From assembly GCA_945643635.1 (NCBI GenBank), contig CALZFC010000065.1:1454501-1518500 (forward strand): a stretch of 64,000 bases of DNA, in the 5' to 3' direction. The translations under genes and the position numbers were made by a program. The notes under the pieces were generated by a model. The model was not told the origin of the DNA. It made no database searches and saw only the letters and a program-made list of their open reading frames with translations. Each line of letters starts with the position of its first letter. The first letter of the stretch is position 1. This stretch comes from Allodiplogaster sudhausi (lineage: Eukaryota; Nematoda; Chromadorea; Rhabditida; Diplogasteridae). Below, one piece after another: positions 38,275 to 50,900 of the stretch.

Positions 38275-39808
38275 TTTTCACTCTCTGTCTTTCTCTCTTG
38301 CTCTCTCTCTTTCGCTCTCTCTCTCACCCTCTGTGCCTCTGCATTAGTCATCCGGCTCCATCCAACACTGACGCCGTCCGTGACGGGAACCGGCACAATC
38401 TTTTAAGCATGCACATTCCTTCTCCGTCATTCTTATTCCGGGTCTATGCCCACCTTCTTTTTCTCTCTCCTTCTCTCTCTCTCTCTCTCTTTTGTCTGCT
38501 TTCTCTTTTTCTTCCCTCTCTTCCTATCTCTCTACTCTCGCTCTATCACTCTCGTTCCTCTCTCTCTGTCTCTGTATCATCTTCCATGCAAACATATCCA
38601 ACCCTCTTACCGTCTTCTCGTTTCACTTGATCAGTTTCATTTCGTATTTCAATGGTTCATGCTTAAAAACATTAAAAAAAACATTTCCCCTGAAACTATT
38701 GTTTTATTCTGATAAAATTCACCTGGTTAAGGCGGCAATAATTATTGGCTATCATTTTTTTTGTTATATTTTAAAATCAGTCAGTGACAATAAAATATGT
38801 ATGCACACATACATGCATATTATGGTGCTCTTACTTAGAATACATCAAAATTATCATTTACTAGTAAGTATTTACTAGTAAGTAACGTACATACATACTT
38901 GCGGAGGGGACCAGCTGATAATCTTTCTATAATTCTGAAGCATGGAACCGTTGGTAGAGAGGGAGAGAGAGAAAGAGAGAGAGTGAGAGAATGAGTGGGA
39001 GTACTATTGCCTTTATTGTGCAGATAACTCATTGTCTTTTTCTGCCTTATTCATCGTTCAGTCGATTCTCTCTCCATGTCACACGTTCTCTCTCTCTTAC
39101 TCTCGTTCTCTCTCTCTTTCTCTCTATTCTCTCTCTCGCCCTCTTTCATTCTTTCTCTCTCTCTCCTTCTCTCTCTCTTTTCTCTCTCTTTCATCTTTCT
39201 CACTGTCGCTCTCCTTCCATCTCCCAATATTTTCCTCTTTGTTTTGACGTTCCTTTCATATGAACAAACAGTCTTGCTCGGGTCAGCTGTATTTTTATTA
39301 AGAGAGAAAATGTGCCATTGTCCATATACATCAGCCAAGGGAAAGCGCTGAAAACGTTGACATTTACTTGGAAAAAAAGGCCGTTCCCATGCAGAATCAT
39401 CATGATGTTCCGCCTTCATATTTTATGAATAATTTAATTTCCTCTTTGCTACAAGCAATTTAAAGATTTCGTACGCTGGCAACCTACGGTCTACGCTATT
39501 TTTCTTCAATTCCTTGACTTTCTGATGTAAATGATTTTTCGCCCATCGTCTCTTTTTTATCTTCTTCTTATCTCTCTCTCTCTCTCTCTCTCTCTCCAAC
39601 TTTCTCTCTCTCCGTCTCTTTCTCTCTATGTATGTACTTCCCTAATCGCTCTCTCTCTCCATTGTCTCCCTCTTTTTCTTTCAAGGCCTTATCACAGTTC
39701 GTTTTAGAAAGCTTAGATAAAAAAAAACGCTCTTTTGAATGTTGTCCAATTCATCGTGCCACACTCCATACCATTCACATGTCATATTCTAAATGCAGCT
39801 CAGCCCTT

Positions 39809-39866
<58 letters not shown>

Positions 39867-40253
39867 ATCTATCTCTCTCTCTCTTTCCCACACTCTCTCT
39901 CGCTCTCCCCCTCTCTCTCCCACTCTACCTCTCTTTCTCTCTTATTCTCATTCAAAATTTTCTCCCTTTCCCTATCACTGTTCCTTATCACATAACTCTC
40001 TCTCACATTTCCCATTCAGCCGGCTGGAGCAAAAGTGTCGTTTTTATGATTAGCATTTTTTTTACCCTCCTGTTCCTCTCCTTTCTCGCCCACGTCTTCA
40101 CTTCCTCTCCTTATCATTGCTCACTCGCACAATCAGTTGTCGTTTCAAACGGGCTTCCCGTTCTCAGTGTTTCTGCCCCTGCAGTTTCGCCGTTATCGTT
40201 TATTGCTATTACATCTCCCTCATTCTATTAACATCACTTGCTCCCTCTGCCCT

Positions 40254-40295
<42 letters not shown>

Positions 40296-40557
40296 ATAAC
40301 CAATAATCAGTGATTTCTTTGTTGTAATGTGTCGAGAATTTGTAGCACTCCTTCTGATTCCTTCTATATCTTTCACTGTCTCTCTTTCTCTGGCAGGTTT
40401 TAGCTCTATCTCTCTCCCTCTCTCCATCTCTACCTCTCTCCATCTCTTTCTCCCTTCCTCCATCTCACTTCTCTCTCTTCTCTCTCTCTCTATCTCTCTT
40501 CCTCTTTTCTAACTTTTTCTCTCTGTCTCTCGCTCTCTCATTCTTCTCTCTCTCTCC

Positions 40558-40596
<39 letters not shown>

Positions 40597-40836
40597 CTCC
40601 TCCAATCTCACCCCTTCCATACCTGATAAGGGCGTCCGCATCTCCAATCCATCAATGACACTCCATGACTCGGCCAACTGTACAATCTCTACAATCTTGA
40701 CAGAGAGTCTAATTGTAAGTGACTTTCTTGCGTGATATTAAGGATTGATTTTTTTTAGTGTTTCTCGATTATACATGAGAATTTCATTTTTTTGCAAGTC
40801 AACTTTATATTAAGTTAACGGGTGGATGTATCGAAA

Positions 40837-40837
<1 letters not shown>

Positions 40838-40892
<55 letters not shown>
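40838..40892 (+). repeat. (TA)n microsatellite
   Basis: About 25 uninterrupted AT units, the longest such run in the window. A second (TA)n run is at 56641-56667. Confidence 0.95.
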
Positions 40893-40894
<2 letters not shown>

Positions 40895-41182
40895 CAATTT
40901 ACTGTGCTAATATTAATATGTGTTGATGTATGCATATACCAGTTTTGCTCTCATCTACCAGTTCCACTTTACTATTTATTCTTATCATATATAATTATAA
41001 TGATCCCTGGTGGGAGAGTGAAACCGCCTGGATCACAACTCTAAGCCCCCTTGCCCTCCACACGCCCAGGTTGTAAGTATGGCCACGATGTAGTTGTTCT
41101 TCCACTGTGCCACTGTATAATTAGAGGGAGAATGAGAGAGAGAGAGAGAGGCAAGGATGGAATCAAATAGGGACAGGATGAA

Positions 41183-41225
<43 letters not shown>

Positions 41226-41429
41226 TTACTCAGAAGAAAAACTCTCTCGTCAGAACAGAGAGGTCAACCGTGCGCAATATGGCGTTCTACGTTGTGCGCC
41301 TTTGGTGAAGAAGGGCGGATAGAAATTAGCGGATAAATAGAGAGAGAGAGAGAGTGAGAGAGAGAATAGAAGATAGTAATATAGAAAGAGAGAGGGAGAG
41401 GGAGCGAGAACGAGAGTGATAAAGTGGAG

Positions 41430-41471
<42 letters not shown>

Positions 41472-41737
41472 AGCAAGAAGACAAAGAAACTAAGCTAGTG
41501 TGGAACATGAGTCTACCACTGCCTGATCCATTGGCTTTTTTTACTACAGCCGTATTTTGGAAGCTTCCATTGCTCTCATTCCCTCTCTCTGTCCATCTTT
41601 CACTCTTTTATGCTCTCTATGTCTTTCGCTCTCTCTCTCTACTCTTCCTTGCGCATCGCATCTTTGATACAACGGCGCGGCTGCTGTTAGATTACGCAAG
41701 CCGGGTTCAGGAGATCCTTCCAGCGCCGCCCGATCTC

Positions 41738-41781
<44 letters not shown>

Positions 41782-42694
41782 TCTCTCTCTGTCTCTCTCT
41801 ATTTCTCTGTCTCTCTCTATATCCCTTTCTCTCTCTCTCTCTCTGTCTCTCACTCTCTCTTCCTCAGTCATTATCTCTTTCCACACACTCCCACTCACTC
41901 CCACCGTCTTACTCTCTATTTTAACTCCATCTATCTCCTCGCCATGGCATTTTTGCTAAAGATCAAGGCAAAGCGAGGTGCTGCCTACTCGGCACAGATC
42001 TGATAAAAGGCCGAATCAGATAGAGAGAGATAGTGAGAAGATCCTGGCCGTCGCATCGAAAGGACGTAGTAACGTAGAGAAGAAGAAGAACGAAGGATGG
42101 TGAGCAGGGATCTGAAGAAAAAAAGAAGAGTGTGGTAACGAAAAATTTGTATTTATTATATTACATATATATTTTATACTTCCATATTATTAAATTATTT
42201 ATGATATAATGTTGTTATTTTTTAGTTCACTGTTACGGAAAATTTTCAACCACAGTTATATATTTTTTTTTGGTTGTGAGACAAATGATAAAAACATTTT
42301 CATCATTTCCATTAGTTTCATTAATTGCTCTCCTGCCTCCTTGTGCATGACGTCGTTCGTTATCATGCGAAGAAGTGAATCCTAATCAGTGCACTGTCGG
42401 GCACCTGGCTGCTTCTTCCGCCGGATGTTGAGAGACAGAGAGAGAGAGAGAGATAGAGAGAAAGAGAGAGAGGCAGTGAGAGAGAGAGAAAGAGAGAGAG
42501 GCAGAGAGAGAAAGAGAGATAAAAAAGACATAGGAAGAGGGAGAGAGAGTTAGAGAAAGATAGAGAGAAGCCGAGAGAGGCAGAGAGAGATGAAGAAAAC
42601 ATGTGAAAAAATATCGAGCCATTACATAAAAAGGAAGAACAACGAGATACCGAAGAGTGAGAGCAGAGAGAGAGAGCGAGAGAGAGCGAGAGAG

Positions 42695-42736
<42 letters not shown>

Positions 42737-42914
42737 GACTCATTGATGCACGTAATGACAGCTGGACAGTGACTTTTCGGCGCCCGCCAAAACTATTCCT
42801 TGCTCTCTTTAGCTTAAGCTTCCCTTCAAACCCTGTTCGCCTATCATTTCATGTTTGCCCAAGATAATTAGGCCTGAGATTATTGCCTGTGCCTTATCTG
42901 TGTTCTGTTCTATC

Positions 42915-42955
<41 letters not shown>

Positions 42956-43026
42956 TTCTCTGGCACTTTCTCTCTCTGTCTCTCTGTCTCTCTCTCCTTC
43001 TATCTTTTCTCTCTCTCTCTTTCTCT

Positions 43027-43066
<40 letters not shown>

Positions 43067-44090
43067 AGCGCTGTCTCTATCTCTTTCTCTCGCTGTCCCT
43101 CCCTCTGTCGGCCTCACCTCTTTCTATGCTCACTTCCGGTTTCCACTGTGTTTCCCTCAACCATTTCGACACCGACGCCCTCCTCCTTTCCTACGAATTC
43201 TGCACTCCAATCAGCTCTCGTTCTCTAGCTCTCTCTCTCCTTCTCGTTCTCTTTCTCTAACTCTCTCCCTCTCGTTCTCTAACTCTCTCTCCCTCTCGTT
43301 CTCTAACTCTCCCTCTCTCTCTTTATCTAACTCTCTCACTCTCCCGCCCATTCTCTCCACTCACTCCTTAGGCCGAGAGAGATCTTCTCGCCATACTAAG
43401 AAGAGACTGCCGACACACATTCTAATGAGCCCATATGTCTCCTCCATTTCATCCGCTTCATGTCCCTTCACACCATCTCGTCGGCAGACGATTCCATTTC
43501 GTTCTCTCTTTCTCTAGTCCTCTCTCTTTCTTTCTCTAACTCTCTAACTCTCACTCTTTCTCTATCTCTCTCGCCCTTTCTCCCTCTCTCTCTCTCTCTT
43601 CCTCTCTCGTTCTCACGAAATACTTCATGCTCTTTGCTTGTTCTTTGCATCTCTAACCCTCTTGTTGTTGCTCTCTAACTTTGTTGCTTGATCCACATTC
43701 TGTCTCTCTCTCTCTCTCTCTGCCATACTCTTTCTTTTTCTCTCCTCAACTCTCGCCCACGTTCCCATCTTGTTCAGCAACGCCATATGCGCGAGGGAGA
43801 GAGAGAGAGAGAGGAGGGGAGAGAGAGAGAGAGGAGGGGAGAGAGAGAGAGAGAGAATCGCTCCGACCACTTACCGGCCGCTTCAGATGCCATAATTTTG
43901 TCTGCAGTCTCTGCACTCTCTCCCTCTCTCCCTCTGTCTCTGCTTTTCTGCTTTGCACTCCTGGTCATCATCATTATCTCGAACTTGCTTCCTCCTTCTC
44001 ATTTCACTCCTCTAAAACCACCTTATTGCGAGCGAGAAATTGATAAGAAATCGCGCGTCGCTGAGCTCCTGGTGGGCACAGATCTCAAGT

Positions 44091-44135
<45 letters not shown>

Positions 44136-44744
44136 CCTCTCTCTCTCGTTTTCTCTCCATGTCTGTCTTCCTCAATCTACGTCTCTCACTTCTGCTCACT
44201 TGCGCTTACTGACTCTAGAATTTACTCTGCCCAAGACTCTCGCTCTCTCAGCCTCCTTCGCTTCTTTCGTTCTCTAGCTCTCTCTCTCTCTCTTTCTCTC
44301 ACTCTCTCTCACTCTCTCTCCCTCTCCTACAACAGCGTAATGACCACAACAACCCATTGGGCCGATGCCGCCGACAATGCGCCAACACTAAAATTCTCTC
44401 TCTCTTTTTATTTTCATTCTATCTCAGTCTCTCGCTATTTAGTTTCCTCTCGCGCTCTCTCTCTCGCTCCCTTTCTTTCTTTCCATCTCAATCTCTAGCT
44501 ATTTCGTTCTCTCTTTCGCTTTCTCCCTCTCTCTCTCTGTCTCTCTCTCTCCCCTCCCTCTCTCTCTCCTTTCCTTCCTGGTAATAATGCCGGAGGCGAG
44601 ATGACTCAGCCGCACAGAAGGGTGAATGGATCATCGTAAAACGTAGCTCTCTCCCTATCTCTCTCTCCCTCATTTCTCTCTCTTTCTCTCTTGCCCTCCT
44701 TTCACTCTCTTTCCCTCTCTATTTATCTCTCTCTCTCCTCCTCC

Positions 44745-44789
<45 letters not shown>

Positions 44790-45755
44790 GTACCGCGCCC
44801 TTTGAGGAGCCGGAACAGAGGTGGATCGGGCTTGTTGCGCATTCGGACACCATTGAAAGAGTCCATCTGCCTACATACCTTGCGTTCTCTTTACGCATTC
44901 ATCATCATATCTTGGTTCCTTGACTTTTCGTCAAAATTGCGGTCAATTGCTTATAATCAGTTGGGAAAAAGAGCTTATTTTGTATATTATAATGTCCATA
45001 AATATATACATACTCTCTGGAATCTCGCTTCTCTTCTTTCGCTTTACCATCTGTGTATGTGCGCTGGCATTCGGCGCGCTCTACCTTTACTGTTTGTTTT
45101 GTCTCTTTCTCTCTCTGCCTCTCTGTTCCTCTCAGACTCTCTCGCTTTATCTCTGTATTTCTCTACCTCTCTCTCCGTCTCTTTTCTTTCAATCTCTATC
45201 AATCTCTCCTATGACTCTTCTGTAATCCTGTACCGTCTTCCCTTTGTCTCGTGTTGTTTCCTCGTCGTACTATTATAAGCACTTATCCGCCTCTCTATTT
45301 CCTCTCACTTTCCTCTCTCTCTCTCTTACTCTCTCTCTCTCACTCTCTCCTCCCTCAGTCTCTCTTTCTCTCTCTCCTCTCTCTTATTCTCTCTCTGTCA
45401 ATCTCTCTTGATCTCTCATTGTCAGCTCACTTCCTCATGTTCTCTCGCTGAAACTACTCATCGCATTCTTTTGCAGTATACCCTATACGTCTCAAGAGGC
45501 AAATAGGGCTCGTAAACCCCGTACTTTCTATATGATTATCACCTATATATTTATTTGGTCTTTTCTTCTCTGTCATACGCAGAAATTGTTCGATTTGTTG
45601 CAAAGTTTCGAAACAGTAAGGTTGCTCATTAAATTTATCCGTGTCTTATTTTATTGCTTTTCCAATTATTCGTTACAATTGCCATGCGTGATACGATACT
45701 TTTTTTTCTAACAAGGCGACTTCTTTCTATCACAATTAGACTTATACTGACTCAG

Positions 45756-46771
45756 GTTGCTTTAGTCGAGTGAAGTGGACAAAAGAAACCACCGGCGGGA
45801 TCGAGTATATTCTTGCCGACCGGCAAAGCGCCGCCGGTACCGCTAAAATGACCATCCACGACAGCAGCAATGAGGATGACATTCGCGCGATGCCCTGGTT
45901 CGTATTCTTTAACTTTAACTTTAACTTTTCTTTTTACTTTAATTTTAACTTTTAACTTTTAACTTTAATTTTTATTTTAACTTCACTTTTCTTCATGTGC
46001 TACGTTCAAAACTATAAATAAATGTAACAAAAGTCGCACAAGTATTTGTCGTTTTCTTTTCTCCTTATTATTACTCTTTCTACATTGATCGTTTTGTCGT
46101 ACAATTTTTTTTTGTTGTTGATATATTTTAGAGGAAAATCTTTAATAAAAATATGAAACTTAAAAATATACATACATACATATGTATGTATGTACATATG
46201 TGCGTTCAAAATCAATCAATTAATTCTTTCTAGGTATCATGGCAAGGTGATGCGAGTTCGCGCCGAAAATTCCGTCAAAGAAAATGGCGACTTTCTGGTC
46301 AATCAATATTTTTTTTAAAACTTTTTTTAAATTAAAGTTTTGTACATTTTTTTTCTTAGTTTTCATTTTTATCTCACAAAATTCTCAGTCGCTTTTCCAT
46401 TTTGTTTACTTTGACTAACCTTTAACGAAAAAAGAAAACTTCGATGTGTCAGCATAAAGGCAATACGAAAAAAAAAGCTAATTGCGTGGGCCTTGCACGT
46501 GAAAATTGTTTGTTTGCCTGCAAATCTTCGATCCTTTCACACCTTTCACAGCCTGAACTAGTCGCCTTCTGCAAACATATAATTTTTCCTCTCTCTCTCT
46601 CTCTCTCTTTCTCTTTCTCTCTCTCTCTTTCTCTCTTACTCTCACTCTATCTCTCTTTCTCTCTCTCTCTTTCTCTTTCTCTCTCTCTCTCTTTCGTTCT
46701 TACTCTCATTCTATCTCTCTTTCTCTCTCTCTCTCTTTCTCTGTATCTCTCTTTCTCTCTCTATCTCTTTT

Positions 46772-46803
<32 letters not shown>

Positions 46804-47847
46804 TCTCGCTCTCTCTTTCTCTCTCACTCTCTCTCTTTCCCTCACTTTCTCGATCTCTCTCCCTCACAGCATTATGCTTACCATCTGCTGCCCAAAAAAA
46901 TGTCCAAATCTGTCCGTATGCACTTGTGATTTATTGTCGAATGTCGAATTCTCGTTTAGCTTGCCTGAACATTTTCAATTAAAGGAGATCAGGAAGGCGC
47001 AGAATAGGATGGAAGAAGAAGGATTGAATTTTTTAAAAGAAAGATTGAGAGTAAGAGAGAGAGAGAGAGTGAGAAAGAGAGGTAGAGAGAAAGAGAGAGA
47101 TACCCAATCAAGTAGAGAGCTAAAGAGACAAAGCAGACAGAGATGAATGAAACGTGACAGCCTCATTGCTCATTCCACTAAATGCTTGACCATTTGGCTG
47201 CGTGCGCTTGAGAGGTCAGCCGTGGTGAGGAGCGCCGAGATTAGTTTAGGGGCTTCATGCAGGCCGATTCTAAGGGCGAAAGGGGGTGAGAAAGAGAGAG
47301 CAGAGAGAGAGAAGAGAGAGAGAGAAGAGAGAGAAGAAGAGAGAGAGAGAGAGAAAGAGAAGAGAGAGAGAGAGAGGGAAAACTAAAGAGACAGAGTTAG
47401 GGGTTAAGGGAGAGAGAATGAGGTAAGGAGAGGAGAGAAAGAGAGTCAGTAACGAGAGACGGATCTTCTACTTGTTTGTCTCTTTGTATGCACGGAAGAC
47501 TGTCCTGATGGCTTCACTCGTATGAGGGCCCTCCTTGAGCTAACCCGCACTCGACCCGGGTAGGAGTCATGGAGAGCAGAAGAGAAATGGTGAGAGAGGA
47601 AGGGAGAGAGAGAGAGAGACAGAGAGAGAGAGAGAAAGAGAGAATGAAACTACATTTTAACATTCATTGTACAACGAAAAATTTTTTTGACCACTTTTAT
47701 TTACGACTTTCATCAATGCAATATACTGCTGTCTGATAATCATCCGATTTGAAGCATGTTCAGTATTCGGCTTTAGGCAGCAAATAAAAAGTGTTACTTA
47801 TCCGGAAACAATGGCTGTTGTCTCGTGGTTGTTGGCAGAATGGAAAT

Positions 47848-47902
<55 letters not shown>

Positions 47903-50900
47903 CGTGAGTGGTGGGGGTGGGAGAAGAGAAACAGAGAGACGTCGAAGAGATAGGACCTTTCTCTCTCTCCCTCTCTCTCTCTCCCTCTCTCTCTCTCTCT
48001 CTCAATCGAACGTTTAGAGCATCTGTCATAACTGCCGAACAACTTCATCTCGTTCTCAAAGATCCTTACAGTGCCTCCCCTTTTCTGGCTGCTTAATATT
48101 CGCTGTATCTCTTTTGCTCTTTTTCTCTCTCAACCTCTATTGTCTCTCTCTCACTTTCTCTCTCTATCCCTCTCTCTCTCTCTCCCTCTCATCTTCTTCC
48201 AATTCACGGATGAGGCATATCTTGACAGCTTCTCAGCCCAGCTAACTGCCTGACACGAGGAAAACTATAATCCCAACTGACACGGCGCACCTGTTTCAAG
48301 AAATTGGCCAAAATTGCGTATAGCTAGAGAAGCACATCCAGAAGAAAAAAAACCTTACAACCAACAAGCTACAACATCATTTCAAAGCTAACTTCTCTCC
48401 ATTCCTTTCAATTGATCCACAAATGCTCATCAACAAGGGAGCGTTGTTGATGAATTTGTTATAAGAAATTTTTGGGTATAAAACCACCTGTGACCGAGAA
48501 AGTGGAAAAAAAACCTAACACGCCACTGTAGCGAAGAATTGCAAATACCATACTTTTCGAGAGGAAAAAAACGGAGAATAAATAAATCAGTAATAAAAAT
48601 ATCAAAACAATTATTAAAAATTATATAGCATTTGGCTATATTTTTTTAATTGATCGATATAATTATTGAAAGAACACTTACACATATTTTATCGATAGAT
48701 AAAGGTAGACATTAAAATTATCTTTATCAATCGATAAAATATGTATCAAAAGAACCTTTTATCGATCAATATAACTGTAAAAATTTAGATTATATTTTAT
48801 CGATCGATATAAATTTATAAAAGTAAAGAGTTACTCTTCAACAGGTGCGCGACTCGATCTCATCGCCCGGCGACTACGTGCTGACCGCCTTCTGGAAGAA
48901 GCCGCTGCACTTCCAGATCAACACGTCGCTCGATCGCACCGGACACACCGTCTATCATGTCAGGCAGGCCGTGGCGGGACCCAGGGCGCAAATTCAAAAT
49001 TCAAAAATTCAATCGATTCTTGTCGTTCCTCTATTTCTTTGTAGACATTGGTGCAAAGAAAAATTCAACTAACGATAAGCTATTTATTTAGTCATTAATA
49101 AATCATTTTCGGACATCTAGCAGAAATCTGAACAATCAGAAATCTAAAAAAAAAAAATCTGAAATCAGAAATCTCCTTAATCTGAAGTCTTCGTAGTCTA
49201 GTACTAATTATTATTTATATGAAGATGCCACACAGAGGTACGCAGAAGAAAGAGTTCTTCGTTCTTACAATTAGAAAAGTAGCCAAAAAGACGTTTGTCA
49301 CAATTTGAGGACGAAAGTTCAATGTGATCGCTCATTGCAGTCTGAGGACGAAATTTCAATTTGACCGTACTTTGTTTTGCAGTTTGAGGACGAAGAGTTC
49401 GGCTCGGTAGCCGACTTGCTCGCCTTCTACTGCACACATCGACGACCCGTGACACTCGCGACCGGCTGCCTGCTCAGCAGAGGCGTCGACGTGGACGAAG
49501 CCGCCGAGCAGCAGCAGCATCCTGGACAGGTTAGGGAGGGGCCGGATATAAGGTCATGGAACCTGAAAAGTTCAGGCACCTCAAAGCGCCAGAAACTGGA
49601 ATCGGTCCGCAAAGCAACAAAAAAAGAAAAAAATATATATATTTATTTAAATCAGCGAACCGAAAAGGTCATGGACAGGTCAGTGACCCGGCAAAGGTCT
49701 GCGACCTCAAAAGGGCTTGAAGTTGGAGTGGGTCCCCAAATTAAGCAACAAGGAAAAATTTTCTTCTTCTTCACAGGAGCACGAAGCGCAGTACGCGCGC
49801 ATCTTTCGGCCTGGCGCGCCACTTCATGGTCCGTTTTCTTCTCTTAATTTCTCTCCATATAATAAGTCAGATTTATGAAGGTGGGCTCCACTTTACTTTT
49901 CTAATTTTTTTGAAATTTAAATTTCCCGCCCTGATTAATTTTCTTCTTTTCTTTTTCTAGACACTTCACGGCCGCTCACGAGACAGGCGCTCGTGAACTG
50001 GGCGTCTCGCTGCTCGCTCGCCGCATCGGCATCGAACCCGTCGCTGTCTTCATCGCATCTCACCCTGCTGTCGGCCGGCACTTCTGGAACACTCCAGCGG
50101 CCCGCAGGCACATTTGTTTTGTTTATGATTTCTTTTTTTTAAATTTATTTATTTTTTACTTATTTTTTATTGTTAGTCTTCAATTTCGGTAACCTTAAGC
50201 GCTTGCATTTTGACAATCTTTTCTTATAAACAGGCCCGCGTATTCGAAAACCACCTGGCTGAGTTTTTTGATTGCGTTATGCACAATTATGAATGTCATC
50301 TTAACTCATATGTCCATCTATTTCCATTTAAATTTAAAAATTCATCAAAAAACATAAAAAATTCATACGATAAATTCGTACGATAAATTCAATCGATAAA
50401 TGACATACAATCAATAATCCTTTAGCGCTCGCTCCTCGCCAAGTGCCCGAGGCGCTGCTCCGTGCGCCTCTGCCGATTCCGAAGCGTTCGCCGCCGCAGC
50501 AGAACAAGTCGGAACTAGACGATGACGTATGTGGATAAATAATTTTGGTCTTATTTTTAGTGCGCCTAAATTTTAGTGTGCGCCCATATTCTCACAAGTA
50601 TACGGTACAATTAATTATTTGGAAAATGTTGAAAAAAAAGAAACAATTCGCTCATGAGTTCGCGTCTTACAATACAGGCGCCCAAAGCAGCGTTACAATA
50701 GTAGAGAATTTGTTGACCACTTGACTAACTCGTCCAAATATCTCTTTCTTTTATCTTACAGTACGACGACATTGACTACGATACGATGGAGCCGACGCCT
50801 GCAGTCGCACCGGCGCGCTCCATGATCAACGGCGTCTACAGTTTTGGTATGCGGATTACTTTTTCTTAAAAAAGAAGAAGAAAAAAAAAATAAGTCAACA

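Larger units (their letters stand above)
28610..45755 (+). repeat. Long microsatellite-dominated region before the NSP exons
   Basis: CT blocks include 29521-29552, 30690-30740, 30940-31055, 32600-32860, 34000-34085, 34520-34590, 36265-36420, 38180-38340, 39085-39215, 39810-39945, 40380-40600, 41740-41875, 42915-43100, 43225-43345, 44090-44160, 44395-44580, 44645-44790, 45300-45420. GA blocks include 31608-31740, 31880-32090, 32230-32395, 32990-33240, 33560-33890, 34660-34820, 35480-35600, 35760-35910, 36530-36650, 37540-37735, 41340-41470, 42430-42735, 43795-43860. A C run lies at about 32550. No exon recognised; the missing 5' exons of the NSP gene could be hidden here. Confidence 0.85.

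Noticed and set aside
47461..47570. Possible third SINE-like copy (TATGAGGGCC, GACCCGGGTAGGAGTC)
   Set aside because: Only scattered short matches to 27640-27700; the tRNA head is absent.
50671..50688. Possible copied acceptor for NSP exon 8 (TCTTACAATACAGG against TCTTACAGTACG)
   Set aside because: Only about 11 matching bases; too short to separate from chance, so not counted among the acceptor copies.
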